In this document: positions 23,629 through 36,252 of the stretch, piece after piece | How positions within the stretch are numbered: position 1 is the stretch's first letter | How the letters are laid out: each line of letters opens with the position of its first letter | DNA from: Silene latifolia | Taxonomy: Eukaryota > Streptophyta > Magnoliopsida > Caryophyllales > Caryophyllaceae | Assembly: GCF_048544455.1 (NCBI RefSeq) | Contig: NC_133534.1 | Location: forward strand, 88,627,637 to 88,691,636 | Direction: 5' to 3' | Length of the DNA stretch: 64,000 bases | Position numbers and translations under genes: made by a program | Notes under the pieces: model-generated | Database searches by the model: none | What the model was told of the DNA's origin: nothing | What the model saw: only the letters and a program-made list of their open reading frames with translations

Positions 23629-24721
23629 GCCTCCCCTTTTTTAAAAGGGCTTAACCTCAAGCTTGGTCCCTCTTCATCATCAAACTCTCCATAGTAAGGA
23701 CTCATGTCTCCTATATTGAATGTGTCATGTACCCCATACTCACCAGGAAGGTCTATCTTGTAAGCATTTGGACCAATTTTCTCAATGACCTCAAAAGGAC
23801 CCTTTGCCCTAGGCATCAGCTTGTTCTTCCTCTTAGCAGGGAACCTCTTCCTCCTTAGTGGATCCATACAAGATCACCCGACATGAATTCTTTCTTCTGC
23901 TTAGGACTCTTGGCCTGCTTCTTATACCTGTCATTGGCCTTTTCAATTTGGCTCTTGACAGTTTCATGGAGCTTCATCATTTGTTCCACCCACTTCGTAG
24001 CATCATAGTTCATCTCTTCCTTTGGTACACTTGAAAGATCTAAGGGCATCAGAGGATTGATCCCATAAACCACTTCAAATATACTGTGACCAGTTGCAGA
24101 TGCAGGAGCTCTGTTGAAAGCAAACTCGGCTTGTGGCAGTTTTAAATCCCAGTCCTTCAAAGACTTGCTAACAATGCATCTCAATATTCTTCCCAGGGTT
24201 TTATTAGTGACCTCAGTCTGGCCATCTGTCTGTGGGTGGTGTGATGTACTGAACAGTAACCTGGTGTTGAGCAGCTTCCATAAGGTCTTCCAGAAATAAC
24301 TCATGAACTTGACATCTCTGTCTGAGACTATGGTTTTAGGGACCCCATGTAACCTGACAATATTAGTGAAATAAAGCTCAAAGAATACTCACAAAGATCC
24401 TCTCGTTTTCTTACAGGCTGTGAAATGAGTCATTTTGCTGAACCTGTCAACTACAACCATTACTGAATCATTCCTCCTTGAAGTCCTGGGTAAGGCTATG
24501 ATAAAATCCATGCTCACATCCTCCCATGGTTTGTTTGGTACTGGTAATGGTGTATAAGGGCCTCCTTGGAAGGAGCTCTTAGCCTGTTGGCAGATGGAGC
24601 ATTTCCTGAGCATCACCTGGACATCTCCCATCATTCTGGGCCAATAAAACTGTTACTGCAAGCTATCCAGAGTCTTTTGGACCCCAAAATGACCTTCTAA
24701 TCCACTGGAGTGGACTTCCTT
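23472..24721 (-). pseudogene. Gypsy-A pol, C-terminal part (integrase core and GPY/F module)
   Basis: Minus-strand pieces encode the end of the integrase zinc-binding motif (CSICQQAKSS), the catalytic core with MDFIIALPRT and the HHPQTDGQTEVTN region, then the GPY/F-type module (GPFEVIEKIGPNAYKIDLPG). The frame shifts near 23860 and is broken between 24304 and 24389. Protein similarity to Gypsy-B is high throughout. The last 52 codons lie in the LTR. The piece begins exactly where Gypsy-B inserted (TSD TCCTT); the rest of pol lies at 31653-34898. Confidence 0.92.
23629..23644 (-). promoter_or_regulatory. Gypsy-A polypurine tract inside the pol frame
   Basis: On the minus strand, AAAAAAGGGGAGGC directly precedes the LTR start TGCAGCAGG. 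It is read in the pol frame as part of KKGEAAAG, so it both primes plus-strand DNA and encodes protein. Confidence 0.85.
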
Positions 24722-25946
24722 TGATGCAGGAGCTAGTAACCAGGACAACCAACTATTCCATGGTCAAGCAACTCAGGCAACAACAGGCCATAACCACTCC
24801 TACCTAGCCACTGATCAGTCTACTTTGCAGGCTCCTAAGTACCAGTACAAGGCAAATCACCAGCTGCCACCATGGCCAGCTGATAAAACACTCATATGAG
24901 CATCAAAAAGTCCTAGGGAGCCAGGTCAAATTCTCATTGCAAAGTATTGAAAAACCAGTCTGAAAGCAAGTTGCAGGAAAGGAGAGATTCCAAAAAGTAC
25001 ATTGCCATTTCTGGACAAACCAAGGAAAAGCTGTGTGTGAGGCTTCTTTAACTTAAGTTTCCATATATCAGAGGGTGCTTGGACACTAAGTCAAGACCAA
25101 GGAGACCACTCATCCTCACATAAGCAGGAAAAGCAACAACTACCACAGAAAAGCTTGAAAGGCAACAAAGATGTCACTGTCACCTGACTATCCTCTGCAA
25201 ACTCAATTTGTTTTCACTCTAGTTTACATTTATGATCTTTTTGCCGTTCTAATATATTATCTAGACTTTTGTCCTGACTTATGGGACAATCCTGGCCCTT
25301 AGATGAACCTTTTATTTCATGTTTAACCTAAAAGCAAGGCCTATATAAGGACCCTTGCATCAGACTGTTAGAGGCAGCTGATTTATGAATGAAAACCTGA
25401 GTTTTACTCTCAATTCAAATCTCTTAAATCTTATGTTAGAAACATAGGGTAGAGTCAGGCTTATTGATACTCTGTGCTTGCTGTGAGTATTGAATAAGAA
25501 CCTGGTAATAGGGTGAGAACAGTCCTGTGCATGCTGTGGATTGTTTGAGCTTTATTGTCTGTTTCAACTCGAGTATTCCTGTGTTAAGCTGTGGTTTTCT
25601 TGAGTTAAACATCCCAAATTGTTTAGTTAACTTCCTGTGCTTGCTGTGGAAGGTAGTTGAACAATTATATCTCAAATTTACCTCCTTTACTTCACAATTA
25701 CACCCACACTGTCAGTCTGTTCCTTCTCTGTCAGTTCAGGTTTAGTAATTTATTTAAATTACTTCTGGGTCTCCTAAAATCTTGTAATTTTCACAGAATT
25801 GAGCTAAGGTGTCCAGGGTAATTACTGCAAATTTTCATGAATTTAGGAGTCCAATAGAGTGCTCAAACCAAATTTAGAAGTTGGTCCTTTTTCCTGCCAT
25901 TTCCCAAATTGTCAAAATATTGTAAGGGGTGGGTGTTTACACATCA
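24722..25946 (+). repeat. Gypsy-B 5' LTR
   Basis: It starts TGATGCAGGAGCTAG and ends GTTTACACATCA. The TATA box CTATATAAGG lies at 25341-25350, giving a likely transcription start near 25375. It pairs with 30428-31652. Confidence 0.95.
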
Positions 25947-25949
25947 ACT

Positions 25950-25964
25950 TGGTATATCAGAGCC
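25950..25964 (+). promoter_or_regulatory. Gypsy-B primer-binding site (variant)
   Basis: TGGTATATCAGAGCC lies three bases after the LTR. It resembles the Met-tRNA site TGGTATCAGAGC with two extra bases (TA). Confidence 0.7.
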
Positions 25965-26057
25965 AGGCTAAACACAATTCCATCTTGTGTTTGTCTTGGG
26001 AATTGAGAGAATAGTGAGTTCATCAACCTACCTACATTAAAAACACAAAAAATAACC

Positions 26058-29000
26058 ATGAGTGAAGAGAGACTAGCTGGCATTGAAGCCACAGTTGGAG
26101 ATCTGGCTAGAAATATGGGTACACTGGTGAATGCTATGCATGCTGTCATGGAGAGAATCCCAAACCCAGACCCCAGGGGGCAACCTGCCAGAGGAAGGGG
26201 TAGAGGGAGAGGCTTTGCCATGGGAGGAAGGAGATACCCACGACCAGAGGAAGAATATGGATCAGACTCTGATGAAAGCAACAGGACACAAGAAGAACAT
26301 CTTGAGCAGACAGACAGACATATAAAGGTAGATATCCCTGAATTTTCTGGTAGTTTGAACCCTGATGACCTACTAGAATGGATTAGAGATGTTGAAAAAA
26401 TCTTTGAGTATAAAAATTATAATGATGCTAAGGCTTGTAAAGTTGCAGTCTTGAAACTGAAAGGTTATGCTTCCCTATGGTATGATAATCTTAAGCATCA
26501 AAGGTTAAAGGAGGGTAAGGATCCTCTTAGGTCGTGGTCCAAACTTAAAAAGAAAATGTTGGCTAAGTTTGTCACCAAAGACTATACTCAGGATTTATTC
26601 ATCAAACTGTCTAACCTTAAACAGAAAGAGAAAACTGTTGAAGCCTATTTAAGAGAATTTGAGCAATTAACACTTCAATGTGAAATCAATGAAAAACCTG
26701 AACAAAGAATTGCAAAGTTCTTAGAGGGTCTTGACAAAAACATTGCTGCAGAGGTTAGAATGCAACCTTTATGGTCTTATGATGATGTGGTTAACCTATC
26801 ACTAAGAGTGGAGAAAATGGGGAAAACCAAACCAGTTGCAACCAGACCCAAACCTGTTTTCAGACCTTATTCTGGTGTCAAAATCAATGACCCACCCAAA
26901 ACAACCCCCCAACCCACTGTGGATAAGGGGAAGGCACCCATGAACCCCAAAATCAACCCACCCTTATCCAGAGACAAGATTAAGTGCTTCCAGTGCCAGG
27001 GATTTGGCCATTTCAGGAAGGATTGTCCTTCTGCTAGGGCACTCACTGCAATAGAGGTTGCAGAATGGGAAAGGGAAGGTTTGGTAGAGTATGAGGAGGA
27101 TGAGGCTCTTGTTTTAGAGGAGGTGGAGTCTGAGAAAGAAGCCAGTCCAGACCAGATTGTTGCTCATCCTGATACAGGGCACAGTTTGTTCCTTTGGAGG
27201 GTCATGCACTCTCAGCAAGCCCCCTTAGAGGCTGACCAGAGGTCTATGATATTCAGGAGTAGATGTACTGTCCAGGGAAGAGTTTGTAACCTCATTATTG
27301 ATGGGGGTAGCTGCACTAATGTTGCCTCCACCACCATGGTTAGCAAGCTGGGCTTACCAACACAAGAACACCCTAACCCTAACAAATTGAGATGGCTAAG
27401 TAAGGATTCAGGAGTGAGAGTTGACAAGCAGTGCATTATTTCCTTCTTCATTGGGAAAATGTACAAAGATGAAGTGTTGTGTGATGTGGTACCCATGGAT
27501 GCCTGTCACCTGTTACTTGGGAGACCTTGGGAATATGACAGGAATACCACACACCAAGGGAAGGACAATGTCTACATATTCAAACATCAAGGCAAGAAGG
27601 TCACCCTGACCCCATTGCCACCAAACCAGAGGGACTATGGCAGTCCTATTGTCCCAGAAGAAATGAGTGGTGTGTTGTTCTTATCTAAGGCAGCCATGAT
27701 TAAGGAGATCAGGCAAGAACAGCCAATTCTGATGCTGTTATCCAGGGAAGTAAACCAAGAAGAGAACACTATTGTGCCCACAGCTGTTGCCCCTTTGATT
27801 CAAAGGTTCCAGGAAGTGTTCCCAGATGAGCTGCCTAGTGGATTACCTCCATTAAGGGGCATTGAACACCAAATTGATCTTGTTCCTGGTTCAGTGCTCC
27901 CAAACAAACCAGCTTATAGGTGTGATCTAAATGCTACAAAGGAATTACAACATCAGATTGAGGAGCTAATGACAAAGGGATTTGTGAGGGAGTCTCTTAG
28001 TCCTTGTGCAGTCCCTGCACTCCTTGTACCAAAAAAAGATGGCACCTGGAGGATGTGCACAGATAGCAGAGCTATAAACAACATTACAGTCAAGTATAGG
28101 TTCCCAATCCCCAGATTAGATGATATGCTTGATGAGTTGAGTGGTGCCAGCATATTCTCTAAGATTGATCTAAGGCAAGGATACCATCAAGTGAGGATTA
28201 GGGAAGGGGATGAATGGAAGACTGCTTTCAAAACAAAACATGGCCTGTATGAGTGGCTTGTAATGCCTTTTGGACTGTCAAATGCACCCAGTACCTTCAT
28301 GAGATTAATGACTGAAGTGCTGAGGCCATGTCTAGGCAAGTTTGTTGTTGTCTACTTTGATGACATACTGGTGTATAGCAAGAGCAAGGGAGAACATCTT
28401 AGGCATATGGAAGTGGTGTTTAAAATCCTCAGAGAGCAGAAGCTGTATGGCAAGCTGGAGAAATGCACCTTTATGGTTGAGGAGGTTGCATTGGGTTACC
28501 TGATATTAGGAAGAGGCATTTCAGTTGACCAAGAGAAAATTGCAGCAATGCAATCTTGGCCAACCCCTACTACAGTCACTGAAGTAAGGAGTTTTCATGG
28601 GTTAGCATCCTTCTACAGTAGATTTATCAAGAACTTCAGCACAGTGGTGGCACCCATCACTGAATGTATGAGGAAAGGGGAGTTTCAATGGACTGAACAA
28701 GCTCAGTAGTCCTTTGAAAAAATCAAGCAACTCATGTGTAACACTCCTATCCTAAAGCTACCTGATTTTGATCAGCTATTTGAAGTGGAATGTGATGCTA
28801 GTGGGGTAGGAATTGGAGCAGTACTGATTCAAAGCCAGAAGCCTGTGGCATATTTCAGTGAGAAGTTAAATGGGGCCAAACTGAAATAGTCCACCTATGA
28901 TAAAGAGTTCTATGCAATCATCAGAGCCTTGATGCATTGGAATCATTACCTTAAACCTAAGCCATTTGTACTACACTCTGATCATGAAGCCTTGAAGTAC

Positions 29001-30605
29001 ATCAATGGCCAGCACAAGTTAAATTTCAGGCATGCCAAATGGGTGGAGTTCTTGCAGTCTTTTACCTTTTCCATCAAATACAAGGAAGGCAAGAAAAATG
29101 TGGTAGCAGATGCATTGTCAAGAAGGCATTCCTTGCTTTCAGTTATGTCCAACAGGGTTCTTGGGTTTGAATTCATGAAAGAATTGTATAAGGAAGATCC
29201 TGACTTCTCAGAGGAATGGATTACTCAGACTGAAGGGCATAAGAACCAAGGAAGCAAATATCTACTACAGGAAGGTTTCCTATTCCAGGGCAACAAACTA
29301 TGTGTTCCAAGGGGGTCTTACAGAGATCTCTTGATCAGGGAAGTCCACTCAGGGGGAATGGGTGGGCACTTTGGTGTCCAAAAGACCTTGGAGATATTAC
29401 AGGACCAATTCTATTGGCCAAGAATGATGGGTGATGTTCAGATTATCCTCAAAAGGTGCTCAAAATGCCAGCACTCCAAGAGTTCTTTCCAACCTGGTCC
29501 ATACACTCCCCTACCAGTGCCAAGCAAACCATGGGAAGACTTAAGCATGGACTTCATTGTGGCCCTACCAAGAACACAGAGAGGGAAAGATTCTGTAATG
29601 GTTGTGGTGGACAGGTTCAGTAAGATGGCTCACTTTGTAGCTTGCAAAAAGACAGAGGATGCAGCAAGTGTTGCTGAGCTATTCTTGAAGGAGATTGTGA
29701 GACTCCATGGAGTTCCAAAAACCATTGTATCAGACAGGGATACAAAATTCATGGGATATTTTTGGAAGACTCTATGGAAGTTGCTTAAAACCAAGCTCTT
29801 GTTCAGCACCTCTCACCACCCACAAACAGATGGCCAAACTGAGGTCACTAACAGAACATTGGGAAGGATTTTAAGGTGTCTTGTCAGCAAGAGCCTAAAA
29901 GATTGGGACCTAAAGTTAGCAGCAGCAGAGTTTGCATTCAACAGAGGACCATCAACTGCAACTGGACACAGTCCTTTTGAGGTAGTCTATGGGGTCAATC
30001 CACTTATGCCCCTGGATTTATCTTCTGTACCCAAGGAAAACATCAACCTGGATGCCAAGAAAAGAGCTGAGCAATTGCTGAAACTACATGAGACAGTGAA
30101 AAGGCAGATTGAAAGAACAAATGAACAATACCAGAAACATCTTAAGGTGTCTAAGGGGAAGAAAGAATTTGAACCAGGGGATCTGGTATGGATACATCTG
30201 AGAAAGGAAAGATTTCAAGCAAAAAGGAAAAATAAACTCATGCTAAGATCAGATGGTCCATTTGAAGTTGTTGAAAAGATTGGGCCAAATGCATACAAGA
30301 TTGATCTGCCAGGTGACTATGGGGTGCATGGGACTTTTAATGTCGGTGATCTCAGTCCATACTATGAAGATTCAGGAGATGAGGAGGTTACAGGCTTGAG
30401 GACAAGCCCTGTTCAACCAGGAGGGGTTGATGCAGGAGCTAGTAACCAGGACAACCAACTATTCCATGGTCAAGCAACTCAGGCAACAACAGGCCATAAC
30501 CACTCCTACCTAGCCACTGATCAGTCTACTTTGCAGGCTCCTAAGTACCAGTACAAGGCAAATCACCAGCTGCCACCATGGCCAGCTGATAAAACACTCA
30601 TATGA
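26058..30605 (+). pseudogene. Gypsy-B gag-pol, single frame with two nonsense codons
   Basis: One frame of 1,515 codons holds all functions. Gag capsid occupies about residues 90-250, with a CCHC knuckle at 310-323 (CFQCQGFGHFRKDC). Protease has DGG at 415-417. Reverse transcriptase has YFDDIL at 766-771, followed by RNase H. Integrase has its HHCC motif from about 1097 and a DD35E triad at about 1165, 1226 and 1262, then a GPY/F module. Stops occur at 28707-28709 (TAG where Gypsy-A has a Gln codon) and 28887-28889 (TAG), both in the RNase H region and both in frame, so upstream and downstream parts are otherwise undamaged. The start at 26058 gives MSEERLAG, the same N-terminus as Gypsy-A. 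About 58 residues are encoded inside the 3' LTR. The DGG protease and the LTR overlap fit the CRM/Galadriel side of the chromoviruses; I see no certain chromodomain. Confidence 0.95.
30416..30427 (+). promoter_or_regulatory. Gypsy-B polypurine tract inside the pol frame
   Basis: CCAGGAGGGGT sits directly before the 3' LTR start TGATGCAGG at 30428 and is translated as PGG. It is weaker than the Gypsy-A tract but at the same frame position. Confidence 0.75.
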
Positions 30606-31652
30606 GCATCAAAAAGTCCTAGGGAGCCAGGTCAAATTCTCATTGCAAAGTATTGAAAAACCAGTCTGAAAGCAAGTTGCAGGAAAGGAGAGATTCCAAA
30701 AAGTACATTGCCATTTCTGGACAAACCAAGGAAAAGCTGTGTGTGAGGCTTCTTTAACTTAAGTTTCCATATATCAGAGGGTGCTTGGACACTAAGTCAA
30801 GACCAAGGAGACCACTCGTCCTCACATAAGCAGGAAAAGCAACAACTACCACAGAAAAGCTTGAAAGGCAACAAAGATGTCACTGTCACCTGACTGTCCT
30901 CTGCAAACTCAATTTGTTTTCACTCTAGTTTACATTTATGATCTTTTTGCCGTTGTAATATATTATCTAGACTTTTGTCCTGACTTATGGGACAATCCTG
31001 GCCCTTAGATGAACCTTTTATTTCATGTTTAACCTAAAAGCAAGGCATATATAAGGACCCTTGCATCAGACTGTTAGAGGCAACTGATTTATGAATGAAA
31101 ACCTTAGTTTTACTCTCAATTCAAATCTCTTAAATCTTATGTTAGAAATATAGGGTAGAGTCAGGCTTATTGATACTCTGTGCTTGCTGTGAGTATTGAA
31201 TAAGAACCTGGTAATAGGGTGAGAACAGTCCTGTGCATGCTGTGGATTGTTTGAGCTTTATTGTCTGTTTCAACTCGAGTATTCATGTGTTAAGCTGTGG
31301 TTTTCTTGAGTTAAACATCCCAAATTGTTTAGTTAACTTCCTGTGCTTGCTGTGGAAGGTAGTTGAACAATTATATCTCAAATTTACCTCCTTTACTTCA
31401 CAATTACACCCACACTGTCAGTCTGTTCCTTCTCTGTCAGTTCAGGTTTAGTAATTTATTTAAATTACTTCTGAGTCTCCTAAAATCTTGTAATTTTCAC
31501 AGAATTGAGCTAAGGTGTCCAGGGTAATTACTGCAAATTTTCATGAATTTAGGAGTCCAATAGAGTGCTCAAACCAAATTTAGAAGTTGGTCCTTTTTCC
31601 TGCCATTTCCCAAATTGTCAAAATATTGTAAGGGGTGGGTGTTTACACATCA
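30428..31652 (+). repeat. Gypsy-B 3' LTR
   Basis: It is 1,225 bases, the same length as the 5' copy. It contains the pol stop at 30603-30605 and a TATA-like CATATATAAGG at about 31045-31055. Confidence 0.95.
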
Positions 31653-34600
31653 TCCTTGATCTGTAGTTCCCTGTATGAACCTCTTGGAACACACAACTTC
31701 TTCCCATGGAACAGGAAACCCTTCTGAAGCAAGAATTTAGTTCCCTGAACCTTAGTCCCTTCGGTATGAGCCAACCAATCTTCATAGAAATCATGATCAT
31801 CCTTGTACAGCTCTTTCATGAACTCAAACCCAAGAACCTTCTGTTCCATGACTATTAGCAATGAATATCTCCTGGAAAGTGCATCAGCAATAATGTTTTG
31901 CTTTCCCTCCTTATACTTACTTGAGAATGTGAAGGATTATAAGAACTCAACCCATTTGGCATGCCTGTGATTTAGCTTGTGCTGCCCATTGATGTACTTC
32001 AAAGCTTCATGATCTGAATGCAGCATAAAAGGTTTTGGTTTCAGGTAATGGCTCCAATGCATAAGAGCCTTTGACAATTGGATAGAACTCTTTGTCATAA
32101 GTGGAGTAGCTTAGTTTGGCTCCACTCAGCTTTTCACTAAAGTAAGCCACAGGCTTTCTTTCCTGAATCAATACAGCTCCTATGCCAACTCCACTAGCAT
32201 CACATTCTACCTCAAACAAACAGTTGAAATCAGGTAGCCTGAGAACAGGTGCCTCACCCAACATTCTCTTGATCGGGGTGAATGCTTGCTGAGCATTCTC
32301 AGTCCATTTATACTCTCCTTTCTTCATACACTCTTTGATTGGGGCAACAACAACAATGAAGTTCATAATAAATCTCCTGTCAAAGGAAGCAAGGCCATTG
32401 AAGCCTCTCACTTCAGTGATGCTCTTAGGAATTGGCAAAGATTTTATGGCATCAATCTTATCCTAATCCACAGAAATTCACCTCCCAGAGATAATGTATC
32501 CCAAGAACTTGATCTCAGAAGCCAAGAAGGTACACTTCTCTAACTTTCCAAACAACTTGCTGCCTCTCAGGATTTGGAACACTTTCTCAAGATGGCTCAA
32601 ATGTTCTCCTGTGGATTTACTGTAGATAAGGATATCATCAAAGTATACCACAACAAACCTTCCCAAACAGGGTCTCAACACTTCTGTCATTAATCTCATA
32701 AAATTGCTGGGGGCATTTGATAACCCAAATGGCATAACCAACCACTCATAGAGCCCTTGCTTAGTCTTGAAGGCAGTCTTCCACTCATCACCCTCCCTGA
32801 TTCTCACTTGGTGATATCTTTGCCTAAGATTAATTTTAGAAAAGATCCTAACACCACTTAACTCATCTAGCATGTCATCCAGTCGAGGTATAGGGAACAT
32901 ATACTTGACTGTGATGTTGTCAATGGCTCTACTATCAATACACATCCTCCAAGTGCCATCTTTCTTAGATACCAGTAGTGCTGGGACAGCACAAGGACTC
33001 AGGGACTCTCTTACAAACCCCTTGTTCATTAGCTCATCAATTTGCTTCTGCAATCTCTTGTAGCATCAGGGTCACACCTTTATGCATGTCTGTTATGGAA
33101 TACAGCCAATCTGGTGCTCAATACCTGTTAGTGGGGGCAATCCACTAGGCAATTCAGCAGGAAAGACATCCTGGTATTGCTCCAGTAATGGCCTAACCTC
33201 TGCTGGTAGTTGATGCTCCACATCTTCATGAATTTCCTTGGACAATAAGATGAGGACAGGTTGCTCTTGTTAAATTTCCTTAACCAATTCTGCTTCAAAT
33301 AGAAATAAAACTCCATTGAGTCAATCAGTCACACTTGGACTCCTATAGTTCTTCTTATTTGGTGGTAGAGGGGTCGATGTGATCTTCTTGTTACCTTGCT
33401 TGAAGGAATAGGTATTGCTCCTCCCTTGGTGGATAGAATTCTTGTCAAATTCCCATGGTCTACCCAACAGCAGGTGGCAAGCATCTATAGGGACCACATC
33501 ACACAAGATCTCATCTTTATAAACATTGCCAATTGAAAATGGGACCAGGCATTGTTTATCCACCTTGACTTCTGCTCCCTTATTTAACCATCTGAGCTTG
33601 TAAGGGTTGGGGTGCTCCTGGGTGTTGAGATTGAGTTTATTAACCATGGTGACAGACACCACATTGGTATAGCTCCCACCATCAATGATTAAATTGCATA
33701 CCCTTCCCTGAATGGTACATCTACTCCTGAAAATGAGGGATCTCTGATCCTCCTCCAATGGTTCCTATTGAGAGTGCATTACCCTCCACAAAACAAGACT
33801 ATGGCCTGTATCAGGGTGAGCCAAGACTTGTTCCTGGTTGGGTTCCTCCTCAAGAGTTGCCTCCTCATTCACTGGCTCCTCCTCATACTCAATCAAAACC
33901 TCTCTTTCCCACTCCTTTACTTCCATTTTTTTCAATGGTTTCTTAGAAGGACAGTCCTTCCTGAAGTGACCATACCCTTAGCATTGAAAGCATTTGATCT
34001 TTTCTTTGGTCAGAGGTGGGTTGGACATAGGGAACATGGGTGCCTTCTCCTTGTCTCCTCTAGTTTGGGACTCTGGTTTAGGTGTCTCAGTAATCTTAAC
34101 ACCAGTGAAGGGTCTAAAGACAGGTTTGGGTAAGGTGTGGTAGGTTTAGACTTCCCTATTTTTTCCACTCTGAGTGCCAAGTTTACAACATCATCATAAT
34201 GGTTGCATTATAACCTTACTAGCAATGTTCTTGTCAAGCCCTTCTAAGAACCTAGCAATCCTTTGTTCAGGGTTCTCATTTATCTCACACTGTAAGGTTT
34301 GTTGTTCAAACTCTCTCAAATAGGTCTCAAGTGGTCTCTCATCCTGCCTAAGCTTTAACAACTTAATGAACAGATCCTGGGTATAATCCTTGGTAACAAA
34401 TTTATCCAGCATTTTCTTTTTAAGCTTAGACCAAGATCTAATGGGTTCCTTCCCTTCCCTTAAACTCTGATGTTTAAGGTTGTTATACCATAGTGATGCA
34501 CAACCTTTTAGCTTTAACACAGTAACTTTACAAGCCTTAACATCATTGTAATTTTTGAACTCAAATATTTTTTCAACATCCCTAATCCATTCTAGTAAGT

Positions 34601-34898
34601 CACCAGGGTTAAGACTACCAGAAAAATCATGAATTTCTACCTTTAGATTCTTGTCTGCTTGATCAAAAGCCTCCTCTTGTGTTCTGATGCTATCCTCAGA
34701 ATCTGACTCATGACCAGGTGATGGTTGTCCTCTCCCTGCTCCCATAAAGAAGCCTCTTCCTCTTGGAGATGGTTGTGTCCTGGGATCATGGTTTGGAAAC
34801 CTCTTCATCACCACATGAACAGCATTGGGCAGTGTGTCTACATTTCCTGCAAATGTTTCTATTCTGGTCTCAATACCAGCAAGTCACTCTTCACTCAT
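31653..34898 (-). pseudogene. Gypsy-A gag-pol, N-terminal part
   Basis: Read leftwards from ATG at 34898: Gag (34814-34194 is the longest clean piece), a CCHC region near 33970-33990, protease with DGGSYTN near 33685, and reverse transcriptase with YFDDILIYS near 32640 (33053-32478). RNase H and the integrase N-terminus follow (32438-32007 and 31861-31653). The fifth codon is TGA where Gypsy-B has CGA, so translation from the normal start is blocked at once; further stops and shifts separate the pieces. It ends at the Gypsy-B insertion and resumes at 24721. Confidence 0.92.
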
Positions 34899-34991
34899 GG
34901 TTGTTTTTGTGTTTTTAATGTAGGTAGGGATAATGATCTCACAGCTTCTCTCAACCTAAGACTAACACAAAGGTGGAATTGTGTTAAACCT

Positions 34992-35006
34992 GGGCTCTGA
35001 TAACCA
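34992..35006 (-). promoter_or_regulatory. Gypsy-A primer-binding site (variant)
   Basis: On the minus strand, TGGTTATCAGAGCCC lies four bases from the LTR edge at 35011. Like Gypsy-B it departs from the usual TGGTATCAGAG. Confidence 0.65.
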
Positions 35007-35460
35007 AAATTGCAGTGTAAACCCTATGGATAGGCATCCATGCACTGGATCTTGCAGGACACTTTTAAAAAATCAAAAGACCTTGAAAAATTCTGAAAAT
35101 TTGTGGTAATTAAATGTGAATAATAAACTGAGACTGAGCCAAATTTCATGAATTTTGGAGAAATCTAAGTATTTTTAATGTTACCTGAAACAGTCTGAAA
35201 TGCTGAGATTACGGACAGACTGATTCAAAAGTATTATGTGACTTGTATGAGGACTCAGAGATATAACTATGACCCTAAATTCCCACATATAATTCACAGG
35301 AAATTTAAGATTATAACTTAACAAATTTAAGACTCAAATCCACAGATTAACACAGAATTAAAGTTGAACTTTCCTCAACACAATTAAAATGAACCACAGA
35401 TCGACACAGGTTCAACTTAATGATGTCAAACTGACTTTGATCAATTAACCACAGAGTTCA

Positions 35461-36252
35461 TGTTGGAGTATGTGTCCTCGACAATAATGCGATAACATGT
35501 TTAAATCTCATATTAAGAATACATGAGGGAAAGTAATATTTTATTGTCAACTCATCCACAATAATCGGTAATGATTGGCTGACTAGAGTTTGACATTACT
35601 GTCGTATGACGGTGGTGATTAGTTGATCCCTTAAGGTCATACCTCTAGGGTAACACTCTTAATTGATTAATTAATTAATTGTATGTCGATACAATTTAAT
35701 TAATTCCTTAAAATCGAACGGATGATTTTGTGAGTGAAATTACGTATCTTATTTTAATTCGATTAAATAAGATTCGTGCTAAGTAATTAAATTGTTTTAT
35801 TACTTAGGTTTATTAATTGTTTATGAAACATTTGAAATAAAAATGAATTGTTTATTATAAATACAAATAGTTGTGATTTATAATTATATGGCCCATTTTA
35901 AGTGATGGTAATTGTGAATTACTAGTTAATTTTTGTATGTGATTTATTTCATTTACATAATGATTTTTAATTTGTTAAAAATGCATTATTTAAATGACAT
36001 GTCTAGTAACATGTCCAATTTGTCACACTACACAAATTGACAATTGACAAAGTTAAAATGGAGGTCACCTATTATGAGATAAAACCGAAATATAGGGTGT
36101 GATAGTGGGTGTTGTTTTATCAATTATTTTATTAGCATGCTTAAAGACATAATGATGTGCCTTTTGCATATAACAAGAACAACACCATACCCTATACTTA
36201 GATAAGAGAAAAAGGGTATCTTAAAAAGAGAGTGTGCTCCCCATACACCCTA
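35461..36252 (+). repeat. Copia-3 5' LTR, truncated
   Basis: It matches the 3' LTR from TGTTGGAGTATGTGTCCTCG to CCATACACCCTA, then breaks into pol-related sequence. About 520 bases of the LTR end are lost. Confidence 0.85.

Larger units (their letters stand above)
24722..31652 (+). mobile_element. Gypsy-B: nearly intact chromovirus-like gypsy element
   Basis: The TSD TCCTT at 24717-24721 and 31653-31657 flanks two 1,225-base LTRs. I counted about nine differences between the LTRs by eye, so this is a recent insertion (order of a few hundred thousand years at commonly used plant rates; an estimate). It has a primer-binding site, one long gag-pol frame with two nonsense codons, a polypurine tract and a pol frame that ends within the 3' LTR. 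It lies antiparallel in the integrase region of Gypsy-A. Confidence 0.96.

Noticed and set aside
25527..25745. Identical short frames in 25527-25745 and 31233-31451
   Set aside because: These are the two LTRs of Gypsy-B; the repetition reflects LTR identity, not a conserved gene.
28707..28709. Programmed readthrough of the TAG in Gypsy-B
   Set aside because: Gypsy readthrough or shift sites lie between gag and pol; this stop lies after reverse transcriptase, Gypsy-A has a Gln codon there, and a second stop follows 60 codons on. Simple mutation is more likely.
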